Assembly: GCF_014635325.1 (NCBI RefSeq)
Contig: NZ_BMCT01000001.1
Location: forward strand, 372,001-436,000
Length of the DNA: 64,000 nt
Direction: 5' to 3'
Source: Azorhizobium oxalatiphilum
GTDB taxonomy: Bacteria > Pseudomonadota > Alphaproteobacteria > Rhizobiales > Xanthobacteraceae
Shown one piece after another: positions 61,378 through 64,000 of this stretch. Under the pieces are notes generated by a model, which saw nothing but the letters and a program-made list of their open reading frames with translations, searched no databases and was not told where the DNA came from. Numbering within the stretch: the stretch's first letter is position 1; the number at the start of each line of letters is the position of its first letter. The position numbers were made by a program, and so were the translations under genes.

Positions 61378-63051
61378 ATGAAGATTGCGGGTAAATTGTA
61401 CAGTATAGTAGGCGTTCTGGGTTGTACGACGGTCCTCGTCTGCGGCACTGCCCTCTATGCGTTGCGGGAAGAATCCCGTGCAGCCGCCCTTTTGGATACC
61501 ACGTCCCAGCGGGCCTTCCTCACCGAGCGCCTGAATGGCTCCGTGACCGCCGTGGTCATGGAAGCGCGCGGCATCTATGCCTCCACCGACGTGGCATCCG
61601 CCCGGCCGTTCGCAGCGGGTCTGCTGCGCGAGCTGGAGGGTATCGACAAGCTGGTCCAGTCCCTGCGTGAGCGGACCCCTCAGGAGGATCAGGCCGATCT
61701 GCAGGCGGTGATCACCGATCTCGCCGGCTTCAAGCAGTTCCGTACCGAGACCGCGCGCCTCGGCATCGAGGTGAACCCCGCCGCCGCCAACGCGCAGGGC
61801 AACACCGATGCCAACCGGGCCAATCGCAAGGCGCTTCAGGCGTCGCTTGACAAATTCACCAATGAGATCCGCGCCGATCTCGTGCCGCTGCGCGAGCGCC
61901 AGGTCTCCATGCAGGAGAACGCGCGCTTCCTGCTGCTGGGCATCACCGCCATCGGTCTTCTGATCGGCGTGTCAATTGCCCTGTGGATCGGCACCCGCAC
62001 CATGAGCCAGCCTCTGCGCCGGGCCTCGGAGACGCTGCGCAAGCTCGCCTCCGGCCAGCTCGACGTGAATGTGGAGGCGCGCCGGGCCAATGACGAGATT
62101 GGCGACCTGTGGCAGTCCACCGAGCAGCTGCTCGGCGAGCTGCGCCAGGCGGAGCGCCTGCGCGCCGAGCAGAAGGAACTCGCCGCCCGTGCGGAAGGCG
62201 AGAAGCGCGAGGCCATGCATGCGCTCGCCAATGAGTTCGACCGCGAGGTCTCCGGCGTGGTGCGCACGGTTGCCGATGCGGTGAGCGTCCTGGAACGCAA
62301 CGCGGCCACCATGAGCGCCTCGGCGGACGAGACCTCCCACCAGTCCACGGTGGTGGCGGCCGCTGCCGAGCAGGCGACCAGCAACGTGCAGACGGCGGCC
62401 TCCGCCGCCGAGGAGCTGGCGGCCTCCGTGCGCGAGATCAGCAACCAGGTGGCCACCGCCGCGCAGGTTGCCGGCGAAGCCACCGGTCAGGCGGAGAAGA
62501 CGGCCGATGTGGCGCGTGGGCTCTCCGCCAGCGCCACCCGCATCGGTCAGGTGGTGAGCCTCATCACCGACATCGCCTCGCAGACCAACCTGCTCGCCCT
62601 CAACGCCACCATCGAGGCGGCGCGGGCGGGGGATGCCGGCCGCGGCTTCGCCGTGGTGGCCTCCGAGGTGAAGTCGCTCGCCGAGCAGACATCCAAGGCC
62701 ACGGATGAGATCTCCTCGCAGATCTCCGCCGTGCAGGGCGCCACCGACGAGGTGGTCCGCGCTATCGAGACCATCACGGCGACCATCCGGAAGATCGACG
62801 ACATCTCTTCGGCCATCGCCAATGCCATCGACCAGCAGGGCGCGGCGACCGGCGAGATCGCCGAGAACGTCAGCCAGGCGGCGCAGGGCACCCAGGAGGT
62901 TTCCTCCAGCATCACGGGTGTCTCCGCTGCCGCCGCCGAAACCGGGCGCGTGTCGGGAGACATCGTGCACGCCGCCACCGACCTTTCCGCTCAGGCCAAC
63001 CGTCTGCGCAGCCAGGTCGACACCTTCATCGCGCGGGTTCGCGCAGCCTAG
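61378..63051 (+). CDS. Methyl-accepting chemotaxis protein
   Basis: The 557-residue receptor has a membrane helix (about 9-29), a periplasmic four-helix-type domain, a second helix (185-205), HAMP (205-258) and a long cytoplasmic coiled coil. The hairpin tip that binds CheA/CheW reads [20 protein letters not shown], then [20 protein letters not shown]. No C-terminal CheR-docking pentapeptide is present. Its stop codon lies inside the first bases of repeat copy E. The neighbouring cheA suggests that it feeds that kinase. Confidence 0.93.
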   Translation: MKIAGKLYSIVGVLGCTTVLVCGTALYALREESRAAALLDTTSQRAFLTERLNGSVTAVVMEARGIYASTDVASARPFAAGLLRELEGIDKLVQSLRERTPQEDQADLQAVITDLAGFKQFRTETARLGIEVNPAAANAQGNTDANRANRKALQASLDKFTNEIRADLVPLRERQVSMQENARFLLLGITAIGLLIGVSIALWIGTRTMSQPLRRASETLRKLASGQLDVNVEARRANDEIGDLWQSTEQLLGELRQAERLRAEQKELAARAEGEKREAMHALANEFDREVSGVVRTVADAVSVLERNAATMSASADETSHQSTVVAAAAEQATSNVQTAASAAEELAASVREISNQVATAAQVAGEATGQAEKTADVARGLSASATRIGQVVSLITDIASQTNLLALNATIEAARAGDAGRGFAVVASEVKSLAEQTSKATDEISSQISAVQGATDEVVRAIETITATIRKIDDISSAIANAIDQQGAATGEIAENVSQAAQGTQEVSSSITGVSAAAAETGRVSGDIVHAATDLSAQANRLRSQVDTFIARVRAA

Positions 63052-63158
63052 AGCACGTCCGGCTTCGATTGCTCCGCGATCAAGGCCGCAGGACGTTCTC
63101 TAAAAGAGTTAGAGGCGGATCCACGGTTCGGATGAAATCTGAACCGACCCGGCTCTAA
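63048..63158 (-). repeat. Mosaic intergenic repeat, copy E (inverted)
   Basis: Read on the minus strand it matches copy C in order: GAGCCGGGTCGGTTCAGATT, CCGCCTCTAA, TTTAGAGAACGTCC and GGACGTGCTCTAG. The chemoreceptor stop codon TAG is part of the repeat end. With copy D, 170 bases on in the opposite direction, it makes a long inverted repeat. Confidence 0.8.
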
Positions 63159-63330
63159 GGGCTGCGTTCCGCGCCACGAACCGGGAGAAGACAGGCCGTC
63201 CGGCGGTTCGCCGACGGGCACCCGTCTTCCCCCAACCCTCCGCGTCGTCCGCCGGTGCCTCTGGTGCCGCCAGGTGACTGGTTCGCCAAGTCCCGGGGCT
63301 ACCCCGGTGCCGGCGAATGACGCGGGGATG

Positions 63331-63446
63331 GAGCCGGATCGGATCAGATTGGATCAATCTGACCCGGGAAACCGCCTCTGAATCTTTGATAGAGGACGCG
63401 TTTGCGGCTTTGATTGCGATGCAACCAAAGCCGGGCGTGCTCCAAG
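63331..63446 (+). repeat. Mosaic intergenic repeat, copy D
   Basis: Same type as copy C: GGAGCCGGATCGGATCAGAT, GGATCAATCTGACCCGGGAA, CCGCCTCTGA, GATAGAGGACGCGTTT and CCGGGCGTGCTCC. It ends 25 bases before the cheA start. The 420-base gap between receptor and cheA consists mostly of copies E and D and 172 bases between them with no gene. Confidence 0.8.
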
Positions 63447-63471
63447 GAATGCCAGCCCGCTGGAGTGACAG

Positions 63472-64000
63472 ATGGACGACCTGCTGCGCGAGTTTCTGAC
63501 CGAGACCAACGAGAGCCTCGACGTGGCCGACGTCGAGCTCGTGAAGTTTGAGCAAGATCCCAACAATGCTCAGATTCTGAACAATATTTTCCGTCTGGTT
63601 CACACCATCAAGGGTACCTGCGGCTTCATCGGCCTCTCGCGCCTCGCCGCGCTCGCGCACGCCGCGGAAACCCTCATGGACAAGTTCCGTGAAGGCGCCC
63701 CGGTGCAGAGCGAGCAGGTCGGCCTGGTGCTCCAGACCGTCGATCGCATTAAGGAACTGATGGCCGAACTCGAGGTCCGCGAGGGCGTCGAGCCGGAAGG
63801 CTCCGATCAGGATCTGATCAGCCAGCTGGAGATCATGGCCGAGCACGCCTTCGACGCGGTGCCCGCCGTCGTGGCGCCTCCGCCTCCGCCGCCGAAGGTG
63901 CCCGCGAAGGTGCCGCAGCAGCTTGAGCGCGAGATGCTGCCGGGCGAGATCCCGCTCGACGAGCTGGACCGCATCTTCAACGAGACCCCGGTCGATCCGC
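63472..64000 (+). CDS. cheA: Chemotaxis histidine kinase CheA (5' part)
   Basis: The ATG at 63472 follows GGAG at 6 bases; the gene runs off the window, so only about 176 residues are visible. The N-terminal HPt domain starts MDDLLREFLTETNESLDVAD and carries the phospho-acceptor H44 in RLVHTIKGTCGFIG. A Pro-rich linker (PPPPPPKVPAKVP) follows near residue 145. CheA passes phosphate to CheY and CheB in response to receptors such as the one just upstream. Confidence 0.95.
   Translation, partial: MDDLLREFLTETNESLDVADVELVKFEQDPNNAQILNNIFRLVHTIKGTCGFIGLSRLAALAHAAETLMDKFREGAPVQSEQVGLVLQTVDRIKELMAELEVREGVEPEGSDQDLISQLEIMAEHAFDAVPAVVAPPPPPPKVPAKVPQQLEREMLPGEIPLDELDRIFNETPVDP

Noticed and set aside
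1-64000. CRISPR arrays, tRNA or rRNA genes, insertion sequences and prophage genes
   Set aside because: None was seen. The only repeats are the flagellin duplications, the mosaic intergenic repeat and the short tandem repeats listed.

Overview
The window is GC-rich DNA from an alphaproteobacterium of the order Hyphomicrobiales (Rhizobiales). The flagellar gene order is the rhizobial one: flgB-flgC-fliE-flgG-flgA-flgI-motE-flgH-fliL-fliP next to flagellins; flhB-fliG-fliN-fliM-motA divergent from flgF-fliI; flgE-flgK-flgL-flaF-flbT-flgD-fliQ-flhA-fliR; motB-motC-fliK; and an ftcR regulator. FlaF, FlbT, MotC, MotE and FtcR together are typical of rhizobia and relatives. A CheZ gene and the overall layout would suit the Xanthobacteraceae (Azorhizobium/Xanthobacter type), but that placement is an inference.

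Region 1 (1-12.8 kb) holds metabolic and regulatory genes: the end of a hydantoinase/oxoprolinase A gene and its B partner, a Tat-exported bicupin of the oxalate decarboxylase family, a PptA-like tautomerase, a GFA-type zinc protein, a FixL/FixJ-like kinase-regulator pair with an extra single-domain receiver, a divergent SDR/HxlR pair, a Tat-exported patatin and a trehalose-forming TreZ.

Region 2 (12.9-17.7 kb) is a compact signalling operon. It encodes a small exported molybdopterin-fold protein without its metal-binding Cys, one membrane histidine kinase, and three response regulators (receiver only, receiver plus degenerate EAL, receiver plus MarR-like winged helix).

Region 3 (18.2-64 kb) is the motility island. 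ftcR, cheY and cheZ come first. The minus-strand run fliF-fliH?-motB-motC-fliK-lytic transglycosylase follows. Next are three paralogous flagellin genes, each with its own leader, 3' UTR and terminator. The rod/ring/export operon and the switch/export/stator operon follow, both on the minus strand. The plus strand then carries flgF-fliI, hook and junction genes, flaF-flbT, export genes, a FliJ-like gene, a rod-binding protein, FlgN, a chemoreceptor and the start of cheA. Together these encode most of a flagellum, its stators, its regulators and part of the chemotaxis pathway; no sigma-28 gene is present.

The most unusual signals are in RNA and repeats. All three flagellin leaders can fold a hairpin that hides the Shine-Dalgarno sequence, and all three carry a 26-29 codon reading frame whose stop overlaps the flagellin start. 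A 14-bp tandem repeat before the fliJ-like gene makes a relay of overlapping mini-ORFs. A mosaic intergenic repeat of about 100-115 bp occurs five times. motB contains a glycine-every-fifth-residue repeat.
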